DNA of 24,032 nucleotides from a virus. The DNA is taken from IMG/VR virus record IMGVR_UViG_3300036780_000008, positions 1 through 24,032 of that record, one strand, 5' to 3'. Both the position numbers and the translations under genes were made by a program. The notes beneath the pieces are model-generated. The model did not search any database. It saw only the letters and a list, made by a program, of their open reading frames with translations, and was not told where the DNA came from. Below, in pieces: positions 1 through 7,503 of this stretch; within the stretch, counting starts at the first letter, position 1, and the number at the start of each line of letters is the position of its first letter.

Positions 1-3000
1 TAACCGGATCATTTAGAAAATTAGGAGGTGTTAGTTGTGTCCAGGTATTACCGCTATCTTTGGATATTGCTAAGTAACATCGGAAGGAAAAGACACTTCC
101 AAATCCAACTACAATAACTGTTCCATCATCTGATATACCACAGTCACTTGAAGTTCTTGTAGTAAAGTGCGTCCCAGGAAGATTATCTATAAAAGATGTA
201 ATCGTAGCTCCACCATCAAGACTAATATAAGCATTAGGATCCAAGGAATCTGCGTCTTCAGTATCTACATAAACAAAGGTCTGACCGTCTGGAGTACAAC
301 GTATTCTTTGAGCACAATAACTACTATAGTTGTGCGTTATTGGAATAGAAGTAGTTGAAACTAAATCATTCCAGGTGGAACCTCCATCAGAACTCTTAAT
401 TATCCCTCCTGCTGAAGCATCCTCAAGTAGCCAAGTCATATACATGTTTTTAGCTGTACTATCCATACAAGCTACGTTCCATCCACGTCCAGAAGGTACT
501 GAAAGATTACTCCAGGTAGATCCTTTATTAGTAGAAATCTGTGGTAATTGAGAAGGAAATGAAGCTGGAAGAGCTAAGATTTTAGAGCCTCCCGCACTTA
601 CTGCACCACTATACCCAAATTCCATTCCTGTTAGACCTGGAAAACCGAGAGACCAAGAACCGGTTTGCCCAGTAACTGAAGAGAACCCTGTAGCTACTCC
701 AGAACCTAAATTATAGTTACTATCAAATCCAACTATAGTATTCCAGTCCCCGGCGTTAGTTGCCATAGCAACATCATTCCAAGTATCTGCACTATGTGGT
801 GTTGAACTAGTAGTCCAGGTAACACCCAGGTTACTGCTAGAATACACATTACCAGAGTTATCCCAGACGAGAAATTGAGGAGGACCGAAAGATGGTGTAA
901 TAGGTTTTAACGGATCTAAAGAAGAATATACGTATACATACACCGGTTGCCATCTACGTTGAGCATCGCCATGTAATCTATACCCAGTATTAAAACTACT
1001 AGTGTAGTCAATAGGGTTACCAGTAGAATTCCAGTCCATCCAAAGATTATCATCTCTTTCTTCTGAGAAAGTAAACTGATAATTACCAGATCCATCTATA
1101 TCAGATGTTAGATATTTGAATATAGGATAAGGAGACGTACTCCCACCTGGACCTACTACGTACACTACATCATGTATCCAAGGAGAAGAGTTTGTAGCAG
1201 GAACATTCCAAGGATAGAAAGCTTGAGTAAACATACTCAATGTAAGCATACTATCAAACTGATAACGGGAAGTTACATCAGTCTCATTAGTACTTCGATA
1301 TACCCATTGAACTTGTCCGGTAATAGGATTATAAGAACCTCTAGCAAACTTCTTAGACTGTAACGGAATAGCATCATAGAATTGTTTGATAGTGTTCAAT
1401 GTAAGATTATCTACAGACAGACCTTGTTGCTGAGATTGAATTCCTACGCTATATATTCCCTCCTCATTCCAGAACATCGGGTATCCTAATATATCAATGT
1501 AGGAAGTAGAAGAAATGCTAGTTATTGCAGAGAGTTTAGTAATTGTATAATCGACTGCATCAAAACCAATACCAGTACTTCCAGTGATAAACCAAATACC
1601 ATTAGCTGCGAAGACTAACAATCCATTAGTAATGGGGAATAGTTTATAGATAGATCCAGAACCCTGAATAGTTATAACTCCTCCGTCAGAAGGAAGTAAA
1701 TCAAATAGTGTTTCTGAAGTAGGATCATTGGTTTGGTAACACTTCCCGAACTGAGAAGTATTATCTATTATCTGAGAGAAGTATATGTTCTCAGACCAAG
1801 TATAGAAAATAGTATTAGCTAGTGTAGGATCAGTAACATCATCTTCAGTAATTGCATCATCTACTCCAGTATACCAAACACGACCTTGGAACCATGCTCC
1901 AGTCTTAGGACGTTTGGTAGTAACAACTGGGTTAAAACCTGCAATACCTGATATAGCAGAACGATCCATATTAAAGGCATCTAAAATATAAGAACCTTTA
2001 GGAGCTGGACCTGAACCTAAAGTAACATTAGCTATAGTTCCCTCAGGATTGAAAACCTCTGTCTGATCTTTAAAACTCCACCAGACATCTGCATTAGATG
2101 GGTAGTTCCCTATCTGGGTATTCCACAATTCTATCTTAGCATTCTGTGGAGAGGTATAAATATTAAAAGTGTTATCTGCACTAACCCATTGACCAAAGCC
2201 CGCTGTATGTGCCGCAGCATCAGTCCAAGCACCTATGTTAGCAGTAACATTAATAGTTAGGGCTCCGCCAGAAGGATTGTAATTAACTACGACTCCTTGC
2301 CACAACATACCAGCCGGGAACAAAGCTTGTCCTTCTAATACACCATCGCAATGTAGATTTACAACATCTCCTGCATTAGCATTTAAAGTTGAGCTTACTC
2401 CATAGAAAGTCCAAACAACAGGAGTAGTAAAATAATATACTTGACCAGTATTAGAAGTTGTACTCCATGTAGGCCCTTCGCTCCATCCCTGATTCTGGAG
2501 ATTATAATGGTGTTCTATATTCAGTGTTCCAGGCCTAAGATTATCCGGAACACCCGATTCTACGTTACCTATAAAATCTCTTATATCAATATCTATTCTA
2601 TTAGGAGTTATAATACCTGCAGAAAAGACACAATAAATAGGAGTTATACTGGGATGGAAGACAAATAGGTAACCGTTACCATAAGCATATTGACACTCGA
2701 TAGCATCTACTGGGGCTGCGCCCTGAGCTATAAAATTAGATAAATTTACTGTAGAAGCTAATAACTGCCCTGACAAAGGACTACTAATAGTAGCATTACT
2801 AGATTCATAGAAAGATAAAGTTGATCCTACTTGAAGAACATATATCTGAGTTTCACCATCTCCCCCTGCGTTCAACCATCTGAATGAAGAGATAGCTTTA
2901 TTAGTACGGTTCATTTGATTTTGAGAGAAGTTTACTTCATAGTCAAAACCACTCCTACGAAAGACTGCTCCTGTATGAAAGAAAACACAGTTCTCCGTAG

Positions 3001-3124
3001 ACGTACATGCATTTTCAGGGAAATTAAGACCTGTGTATTCAGTCTTTAATCCCCCTGTAAAATCATTCTCCAGAACATATTGGAACCCTCGTATTACTTT
3101 TGAGGGGACAGGAATCCTAGCCAT
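1..3124 (-). CDS. Tail nozzle (tail tubular protein B)-like protein with C-terminal Asp-box repeats, partial
   Basis: The minus-strand frame opens with ATG at 3124 (MARIPVPSKVIRGF) and stays open for 1041 codons to the window edge, so the C-terminus is missing. The N-terminal part, with a GGLKTEYTGLNFPENA stretch and then a RRSGFDYE motif, resembles the start of podovirus tail tubular protein B/nozzle proteins, as I recall the family. The last ~280 visible residues hold at least five Asp-box (BNR) motifs of the form S-x-D-x-G-x-T-W: SSNLGVTW (about 815-840), STNKGSTW (511-535), SSDGGSTW (371-394), SLDGGATI (about 209-225) and SKDSGNTW (40-64). Asp-boxes mark beta-propeller blades in sialidases and other glycan-binding proteins. 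A propeller fused to a nozzle could bind surface sugar; this is inference. The gene starts 3 bases after the upstream stop, with no Shine-Dalgarno site, so it probably depends on translational coupling. Confidence 0.75.
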   Translation of the reverse strand, partial: MARIPVPSKVIRGFQYVLENDFTGGLKTEYTGLNFPENACTSTENCVFFHTGAVFRRSGFDYEVNFSQNQMNRTNKAISSFRWLNAGGDGETQIYVLQVGSTLSFYESSNATISSPLSGQLLASTVNLSNFIAQGAAPVDAIECQYAYGNGYLFVFHPSITPIYCVFSAGIITPNRIDIDIRDFIGNVESGVPDNLRPGTLNIEHHYNLQNQGWSEGPTWSTTSNTGQVYYFTTPVVWTFYGVSSTLNANAGDVVNLHCDGVLEGQALFPAGMLWQGVVVNYNPSGGALTINVTANIGAWTDAAAHTAGFGQWVSADNTFNIYTSPQNAKIELWNTQIGNYPSNADVWWSFKDQTEVFNPEGTIANVTLGSGPAPKGSYILDAFNMDRSAISGIAGFNPVVTTKRPKTGAWFQGRVWYTGVDDAITEDDVTDPTLANTIFYTWSENIYFSQIIDNTSQFGKCYQTNDPTSETLFDLLPSDGGVITIQGSGSIYKLFPITNGLLVFAANGIWFITGSTGIGFDAVDYTITKLSAITSISSTSYIDILGYPMFWNEEGIYSVGIQSQQQGLSVDNLTLNTIKQFYDAIPLQSKKFARGSYNPITGQVQWVYRSTNETDVTSRYQFDSMLTLSMFTQAFYPWNVPATNSSPWIHDVVYVVGPGGSTSPYPIFKYLTSDIDGSGNYQFTFSEERDDNLWMDWNSTGNPIDYTSSFNTGYRLHGDAQRRWQPVYVYVYSSLDPLKPITPSFGPPQFLVWDNSGNVYSSSNLGVTWTTSSTPHSADTWNDVAMATNAGDWNTIVGFDSNYNLGSGVATGFSSVTGQTGSWSLGFPGLTGMEFGYSGAVSAGGSKILALPASFPSQLPQISTNKGSTWSNLSVPSGRGWNVACMDSTAKNMYMTWLLEDASAGGIIKSSDGGSTWNDLVSTTSIPITHNYSSYCAQRIRCTPDGQTFVYVDTEDADSLDPNAYISLDGGATITSFIDNLPGTHFTTRTSSDCGISDDGTVIVVGFGSVFSFRCYLAISKDSGNTWTQLTPPNFLNDPV

Positions 3125-3127
3125 TAG

Positions 3128-3424
3128 TTAGTCAATCACTTCCTCAATCTTTATATTACGTTTTCTGAAGTATTCTTCTGCATGTTTATATAGAGCACTG
3201 AAAGTAGTAAACTTCTGATCTAGCTCTTGAGGAAGCTTACCTACTGTTTCATACTGCATATACCATAAACCAGACTGTGAATCTACTATAGCATGTAACT
3301 TCTGTTCACCAGTAAACAAACGTCTATCAACTACCCCAGTACTAGATATAGGAGCTTTCTTATCTATTTGAGATAGAGAGATAACTCTATCATTACTTCT
3401 AAGCTTATTGTTCTCAGCCATCAT
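3128..3424 (-). CDS. Small conserved-type phage protein upstream of the nozzle gene
   Basis: A 98-residue soluble protein. The middle reads RRLFTGEQKLHAIVDSQSG, followed by LWYMQYETVG, and the end carries a YKHAEEYFRKRNIKIEEV stretch. I recall similar ~100-residue proteins next to tail-tube genes of podoviruses, but have no function to offer. Two ATG codons stand in tandem at the start (3424 and 3421). A GGAG Shine-Dalgarno core lies 3 bases before the first and 6 before the second, so the second (97 residues) is the better start. The gene overlaps the end of the upstream tail gene by 4 bases and ends 3 bases before the nozzle gene, consistent with coupled translation of three tail genes. No membrane segment or cysteine motif is seen. 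Confidence 0.7.
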   Translation of the reverse strand: MMAENNKLRSNDRVISLSQIDKKAPISSTGVVDRRLFTGEQKLHAIVDSQSGLWYMQYETVGKLPQELDQKFTTFSALYKHAEEYFRKRNIKIEEVID

Positions 3425-4323
3425 TTACTCCGATCATTTCTAAAAGTATGAAACCAAGCACCTGCACTTCCAGACCATGCACGTCTACCGAAGTCAGGCA
3501 ACTGGTCAAAATAAGAAGGTCTATTATCTATAGACTTGTTCTTCTGAACTTGGCTCCATTGTCTTTTATTTTCCTGCTCTGCCTTTTGATGTAGAGTTTG
3601 TTTTAATTCAAAGTAAGCTAGAGATTTAGATTCACTAAGTAAAAGAGGGAATTGGTAGTCATCTAAATCTGGAATGAAAGTATCTTCCATTACAAACACA
3701 GGAATAGTCTGTCCTGAACACAACGTCTTACTTGCTTGTAATGTACTATCTTGTGAATTATCAAAAGAATCGAATATGAAGTAAAAGTTCTCTACTACCG
3801 TAGCATACATAGGCTGACGGTCATTCTTATAATAGAAAGTAAAACTATTAGGTCCTTCTGTAAAAACAAAAGAATCTACGTTACCCTCACTTAAATTAAA
3901 GTTATTAGTCATGTCTAAGAATTGTTGAACAGGAAGAAGAGTCACATACTTATAAACAGGACTGCTAACAGTATTGTCATTAGGATTAGTAGTAATATCT
4001 GTATTTAGATCATGGCTATATGATCCAAATTGATCTTGTTGCTCAGAGTCATTTGGATTTGTATCTAAGTATTTCAACCAATCTATCTTATCCACATTCT
4101 CTGGCTTAAACATTAAAACAGGTTTAGTTTCATCATTAGAAGGCGTCAACTGAAACAACTGCATCTGATCAGGTAGCCCAGCTCTAGAAACCATATTGTA
4201 GAATACAGTCTGTATAATAGTAGCTACTTGCAAAGACTCAGTTGTGTCTCCAATAGAGTTCACCTCATCTGAATCCAACGAACTCAATATATTCTGAGTT
4301 AACTGCAGAAGATTTAGTTTCAT
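3421..4323 (-). CDS. Probable tail/head-tail adaptor virion protein
   Basis: A 300-residue protein starting MKLNLLQLTQNILSSLDSDE, with TESLQVATIIQTVFYNMVSR near residues 28-47 and a motif KPVLMFKPENVDKIDWLKY near 67-85. This arrangement is what I recall from podovirus proteins encoded immediately before the tail tubular protein B-like gene. By position it is the functional counterpart of tail tubular protein A, but I cannot prove homology by eye. The C-terminal ~60 residues are rich in K, Q, R and aromatic residues. The start overlaps the preceding membrane-protein stop by 4 bases (ATGA), and the end overlaps the next gene, fitting tail assembly genes translated together. No transmembrane helix is seen. 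Confidence 0.6.
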   Translation of the reverse strand: MKLNLLQLTQNILSSLDSDEVNSIGDTTESLQVATIIQTVFYNMVSRAGLPDQMQLFQLTPSNDETKPVLMFKPENVDKIDWLKYLDTNPNDSEQQDQFGSYSHDLNTDITTNPNDNTVSSPVYKYVTLLPVQQFLDMTNNFNLSEGNVDSFVFTEGPNSFTFYYKNDRQPMYATVVENFYFIFDSFDNSQDSTLQASKTLCSGQTIPVFVMEDTFIPDLDDYQFPLLLSESKSLAYFELKQTLHQKAEQENKRQWSQVQKNKSIDNRPSYFDQLPDFGRRAWSGSAGAWFHTFRNDRSK

Positions 4324-4697
4324 GATTTAAACATACCTGCAATAGAGTGTATGAAGTAAAAACCAACCACAACCATGATTACCTGCCATAGAGGACTATT
4401 TACAGGTATTGAAGTAGTTCCGAACCCTGTTTCATCATAGAAGAATATCTTACAGAGAATAAAAGTAGGTCCGGAAGCAATTAATGTTTGAGTGATTATC
4501 GGTAGTTTAGACTGCGAAGCTTCCGCAATGAAAGCGTCTCTTTGTGCCTGTAAAGCCAACACACGTTCATCAGAAGCAATCTTAGCTTGCTGTGTAGTCG
4601 CATTTAATCCAGCTATCTTCTCATTAGCAATAGCATTAGTTATACCATTAATTGTAGTGAAGGCTCCTGGTATTAATCCTAGTAAGAAAGATAACAT
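4320..4697 (-). CDS. Holin-like three-segment membrane protein
   Basis: A 125-residue protein with three hydrophobic stretches: residues 1-24 (LSFLLGLIPGAFTTINGI...), about 71-84 (TLIASGPTFILCKI) and about 103-122 (WQVIMVVVGFYFIHSIAGMF). Between the first two is a polar, probably helical stretch rich in A, Q, E and R (QQAKIASDERVLALQAQRDA). The layout is like the three-segment holins of phages and gene transfer agents, and the gene lies four genes' distance or less from the endolysin. A pore-forming holin or a membrane protein helping lysis is the best guess. It starts with a TAATG overlap against the upstream stop, so it should be co-translated with it. Which of the three neighbouring membrane proteins is the timing holin cannot be decided here. 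Confidence 0.55.
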   Translation of the reverse strand: MLSFLLGLIPGAFTTINGITNAIANEKIAGLNATTQQAKIASDERVLALQAQRDAFIAEASQSKLPIITQTLIASGPTFILCKIFFYDETGFGTTSIPVNSPLWQVIMVVVGFYFIHSIAGMFKS

Positions 4698-4948
4698 TAA
4701 GATACTCTCTCTAACTCAGGATCTCTCATACGTCTAGCTACCTCAGTAACTATTCCTTTTACAAGCATAGCTCCACCTATCCAAGCTACTTGAGTCTGAT
4801 TGAAATTAGATATACCGAAGAAAGGAGACCAATCCATATAAGCGACAGCAGCAGTTATAAAACCTACTGAAGCTTCTAATCTAGCTAGAAAGATAGTCTC
4901 TGAGTCTTTAAACCAAACCCTAGTACTATGCCACGCTGATTGGAGCAC
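4697..4948 (-). CDS. Small membrane protein of the lysis cassette, holin candidate
   Basis: An 83-residue protein with two hydrophobic stretches, about residues 27-46 (ASVGFITAAVAYMDWSPFF) and 55-68 (AWIGGAMLVKGIVTEV), then a basic and acidic tail (ARRMRDPELERVS). Two helices, a charged C-terminus and short length fit a class II holin layout. It overlaps the end of the upstream membrane protein gene by 23 bases in another frame and meets the downstream gene with TAATG. The position between endolysin and the three-segment membrane protein supports a role in lysis. The family is not recognised, so the call rests on topology and neighbours. Confidence 0.5.
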   Translation of the reverse strand: MLQSAWHSTRVWFKDSETIFLARLEASVGFITAAVAYMDWSPFFGISNFNQTQVAWIGGAMLVKGIVTEVARRMRDPELERVS

Positions 4949-5135
4949 TAGTCACCTTAGAAACTGCAGGACTAACTACCGTAGGAACTACAGCAGTCTT
5001 GACCGTAGAAAGATCAGTCTTAATAGCTGTAATATCAGCTTCCAAACCAGTAAGTCCAACTCGACCTATGTAGAAACCAATACCACCTGATGCAAGAATG
5101 AAGCCAAGAGTGATATAAAAAGGAGTAAGATCCAT
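4926..5135 (-). CDS. Single-pass membrane protein of the lysis cassette
   Basis: A 69-residue protein: one N-terminal hydrophobic segment (residues 5-26, PFYITLGFILASGGIGFYIG), then a short helical stretch (LEADITAIKTDLSTVKT) and a C-terminus rich in V, P, S and A. This is the shape of an anchored protein with a periplasmic or cytoplasmic stalk. It could be an inner-membrane spanin, an antiholin or a virion membrane protein; nothing in the sequence decides between them. The gene begins two bases after the endolysin stop and its last 23 bases overlap the next gene, so it belongs to the same tightly coupled lysis group. Confidence 0.5.
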   Translation of the reverse strand: MDLTPFYITLGFILASGGIGFYIGRVGLTGLEADITAIKTDLSTVKTAVVPTVVSPAVSKVTSAPISVA

Positions 5136-5136
5136 G

Positions 5137-5796
5137 TTAGTTTACTTTCGTTATTTGAGGAGTATTTGAATATTCATGAACTAAAAGGGCAATAATAATA
5201 GCACCGAACGTAACTATACCCATAATAATCCAGAATAGTTCCGGAGAAGAAGACTGTGATGCCGCTGCAGCACCTGCAACAACAACTGCAGTACCTGCAA
5301 GAGGACCATTTACTGTATTTACAGGAGCTGAAGTTAAGAACAAGGCTTTCTCTGCAGCTCGTCTACGAACTAGACCTGGCAATACCTGTCCACCTGCCAT
5401 ATTGTATAAAGTAAGATGGTCTGCAGCTTCTGTAAAGTTACTTGAATTAATTAGAGGTAGAGCAGAACTATGTCCCAGGGCTCCAGTATTAAACTGGAAG
5501 CTAACTAAAGCATCAAATTGATTTTGGTTAATAGGAGCCTTTACTAAAGAACTTACGTCTTTTTCAGCACTAGCTAAATCTTTAGAAAGAAGAGCGTCAG
5601 CTTGTGCTTGCATAATCTTATCCCCTACGTGAACATCAGCACCTGTATGTCCATAACCAATAGTCAAAGTACCGATAGGTTTCTCTCCAACAGGTACAAT
5701 TTTATCATTGTGATCATCGTAAGCTTGAAGAATAAGACCTTCAAAACCTTCTATTAATTTACGTCCATTAGAACTTGTTTTCATGTTTCTCTTCAT
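5137..5796 (-). CDS. Endolysin, T4-type lysozyme (GH24-like) with C-terminal membrane segment
   Basis: A 219-residue protein that should cut the beta-1,4 bond between N-acetylmuramic acid and N-acetylglucosamine in peptidoglycan. The N-terminal domain shows the family pattern: LIEGFEGLILQAYDD (near residues 14-28, with the catalytic glutamate in the EGFEG part), TIGYGHTGADVHVG (about 45-58), NQNQFDALVSFQFNTGALG (about 90-108) and GLVRRRAAEKALF (about 141-153). An Ala/Val-rich linker follows, then a hydrophobic stretch LFWIIMGIVTFGAIIIALLV near residues 187-206 and a short polar tail. No N-terminal signal or SAR segment is seen, so the membrane segment is at the unusual end. Start: ATG at 5796 has no Shine-Dalgarno site; ATG four codons later (5784) has a weak AAGAGA. 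Three membrane-protein genes follow. Confidence 0.85.
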   Translation of the reverse strand: MKRNMKTSSNGRKLIEGFEGLILQAYDDHNDKIVPVGEKPIGTLTIGYGHTGADVHVGDKIMQAQADALLSKDLASAEKDVSSLVKAPINQNQFDALVSFQFNTGALGHSSALPLINSSNFTEAADHLTLYNMAGGQVLPGLVRRRAAEKALFLTSAPVNTVNGPLAGTAVVVAGAAAASQSSSPELFWIIMGIVTFGAIIIALLVHEYSNTPQITKVN

Positions 5797-5802
5797 TGTT
5801 AG

Positions 5803-7032
5803 TTATTCATAAACTGGGGTTGATGTTGACCTAACTCTATATCTTCTTCCACCTGGATATGGAGAACTCCATAGAGTAAATGTATCATAATCTTTTATAA
5901 CTGGCTGTATTGAAGTAGGAGGAGTAGAAGTTGGTACAAGCTTTATTAAACTTAAACTTTGATTCTTACCTGTTAATTCATATACACCGTAAACAGGAAA
6001 TATACTTTTACTACTGGGAGTATTCGTAGCGTATCCAGTTAAAGTATATACACCGTGTACTGTAGAAATAGATCTACTTGAAGATAAAGCAGCCGCTTCT
6101 CCAGTTAACGTATATGTACCTTGAGCAGCAGCAAGACCTTTGCCAGCTGTAAATGTAACAGCTTTCCCAGTTAAACCATACGTTCCTTGAACAATAGAAA
6201 TAGAACGTGCAGAAGTATTAGTTGTAGCTTCACCTGTTAAGGTATACGTTCCATGAGAAGCAGATATACCTATTCCATGTACAAAAGTCTGGGCTTCTCC
6301 TGTTAAAGCATAAGTACCTTCACTCGCAGTTATTGAGTATACTGCTGGAGAATTAAATGCATCTCCTACAAGTAACCAATTCCTAGCTACAGACGTTGTA
6401 CTACTCCACGTTGCACTGCTCTGTGTGGAAGAAAATACTTGATAGTATATATCTCCATCATTACCAAGACCAGGTGAACCATTTCCTATATTAGCTTGTG
6501 TCCAAGTTCCTGGTGTAGTCGGTAATGCATTAGTATGTGAAGAACTATAGAACCAGAAACCTACCGGAGCAGAACCATTCGTTGAAAGTCCTGTTACCGT
6601 TGCATCTGTATTATCCCCTTGTGCAATAACCGGAAGGGATCCGTTAGCGTCAAAAGGCGAAGATGGATTAGCGACTCCTTTACACTCAATAGCTAAAATT
6701 AAGCCTGTGCTTGGACTGCCAGTTAAATTAACGGTGATAACTTCACTAGTTAATGCCCCTGATGAATAAGCCCACCAAACTTCTTGAGCCTGCCACGTAG
6801 TCCCATTTCCAACATTAACATCGTGTCTTGTCTGAGACGCTCTCTTTGAAAAAGTTAAATTCGCACTAGAAACAAAAGGGGATGCCGTAACTATTGCTGC
6901 ACCAGTAGCAGATGTTGCCGTAGTTCCTATCTGAATTAATAAAACTGATCCTGCAGATAAAGAGATGGTAACGGTATTAGAAGTACTGGTTACTACTTGG
7001 TTTCTACCAGTATTACCTATTGAAAATGCCAT
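5803..7032 (-). CDS. Virion/fibre-like protein with six 22-residue repeats
   Basis: A 409-residue Thr/Ser/Gly-rich protein. The first ~235 residues look like a beta-rich virion domain (for example WQAQEVWWAYSSGALTSEVI and FWFYSSSH). Residues ~237-370 are six tandem units of exactly 22 residues built on G-[TV]-Y-x-L-T-G: EGTYALTGEA, HGTYTLTGEA, QGTYGLTGKA, QGTYTLTGEA, HGVYTLTGYA and YGVYELTGKN. The C-terminus (SSPYPGGRRYRVRSTSTPVYE) is basic and aromatic. No signal peptide is seen. It lies between two other structural-looking genes and just before the endolysin, so it is probably on the virion surface. Function is not recognised; a fibre or head-surface adhesion protein is the likeliest reading. 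Confidence 0.6.
   Translation of the reverse strand: MAFSIGNTGRNQVVTSTSNTVTISLSAGSVLLIQIGTTATSATGAAIVTASPFVSSANLTFSKRASQTRHDVNVGNGTTWQAQEVWWAYSSGALTSEVITVNLTGSPSTGLILAIECKGVANPSSPFDANGSLPVIAQGDNTDATVTGLSTNGSAPVGFWFYSSSHTNALPTTPGTWTQANIGNGSPGLGNDGDIYYQVFSSTQSSATWSSTTSVARNWLLVGDAFNSPAVYSITASEGTYALTGEAQTFVHGIGISASHGTYTLTGEATTNTSARSISIVQGTYGLTGKAVTFTAGKGLAAAQGTYTLTGEAAALSSSRSISTVHGVYTLTGYATNTPSSKSIFPVYGVYELTGKNQSLSLIKLVPTSTPPTSIQPVIKDYDTFTLWSSPYPGGRRYRVRSTSTPVYE
5963..6322 (-). repeat. Six tandem 66-bp protein-coding repeats
   Basis: Six in-frame units of 66 bases encode the G-[TV]-Y-x-L-T-G repeats in the gene at 5803-7032. Spacing is exact (22 codons each), while the second half of each unit varies (for example QTFVHGIGISAS, TTNTSARSISIV, AAALSSSRSIST). 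Alternate units look more alike in the variable half. Such arrays can grow or shrink by recombination. Boundaries are approximate to a few bases. Confidence 0.75.
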
Positions 7033-7033
7033 A

Positions 7034-7465
7034 TTAAGTCATTTGGAATAAACCGTTCGTAGCATCGAACGATACAGTAAACGTATCTCCTGAATTCAGA
7101 GAAATAGATGAACCATAATCAAACCAACAGACTAAAGGTTTTAGTGGACTAGAAGGTGTAGTATCATAGAATACAACATACCTAAAAGGCCCCATTCCTC
7201 CGCTAGTTCCAGTCCAAGTTACGTTAGTAGCTAATACTTTCTCAGTACCTGAAGTACTTGAGTCAGATGTAGCAGAACTAATTCCTCCTGTAGTGTACCC
7301 ACCTCCACTGGCTACTTCATTACCAGAGATATCTCCATATAGATGATTGGTAGCTACCGGAGCTGTATTAGTCAACATTACCTTAAAAGTATCTGAAGCA
7401 TTGAAGTTATATACCCCACGACATACGTCTTCAGTAAATAGATTAAACTTGTTGTAACTGGCCAT
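7034..7465 (-). CDS. Phage virion protein, unknown role
   Basis: A 143-residue protein beginning MASYNKFNLFTEDVCRGVYN, with DTFKVMLTNTAPVATNHLYG (residues ~25-44), GGYTTGGISSATS, and a C-terminal GDTFTVSFDATNGLFQMT. I recall proteins of this length and pattern in structural modules of many tailed phages, usually near fibre genes, without an assigned job. It has a good Shine-Dalgarno site, AGGA seven bases before the ATG. The downstream gene begins one base after its stop. Composition (Gly, Ser, Thr, aromatic residues) suggests a beta-sandwich domain. The call of virion protein rests on this recollection and the neighbours. Confidence 0.6.
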   Translation of the reverse strand: MASYNKFNLFTEDVCRGVYNFNASDTFKVMLTNTAPVATNHLYGDISGNEVASGGGYTTGGISSATSDSSTSGTEKVLATNVTWTGTSGGMGPFRYVVFYDTTPSSPLKPLVCWFDYGSSISLNSGDTFTVSFDATNGLFQMT

Positions 7466-7503
7466 AGATATATCCTGTTTCTGCTTTTAATACATAGTGC
7501 ATG

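Noticed and set aside
167-2668. Four short plus-strand ORFs at 167-358, 330-551, 1172-1363 and 2441-2668
   Set aside because: All are opposite a continuous 1041-codon minus-strand gene with clear Asp-box motifs.
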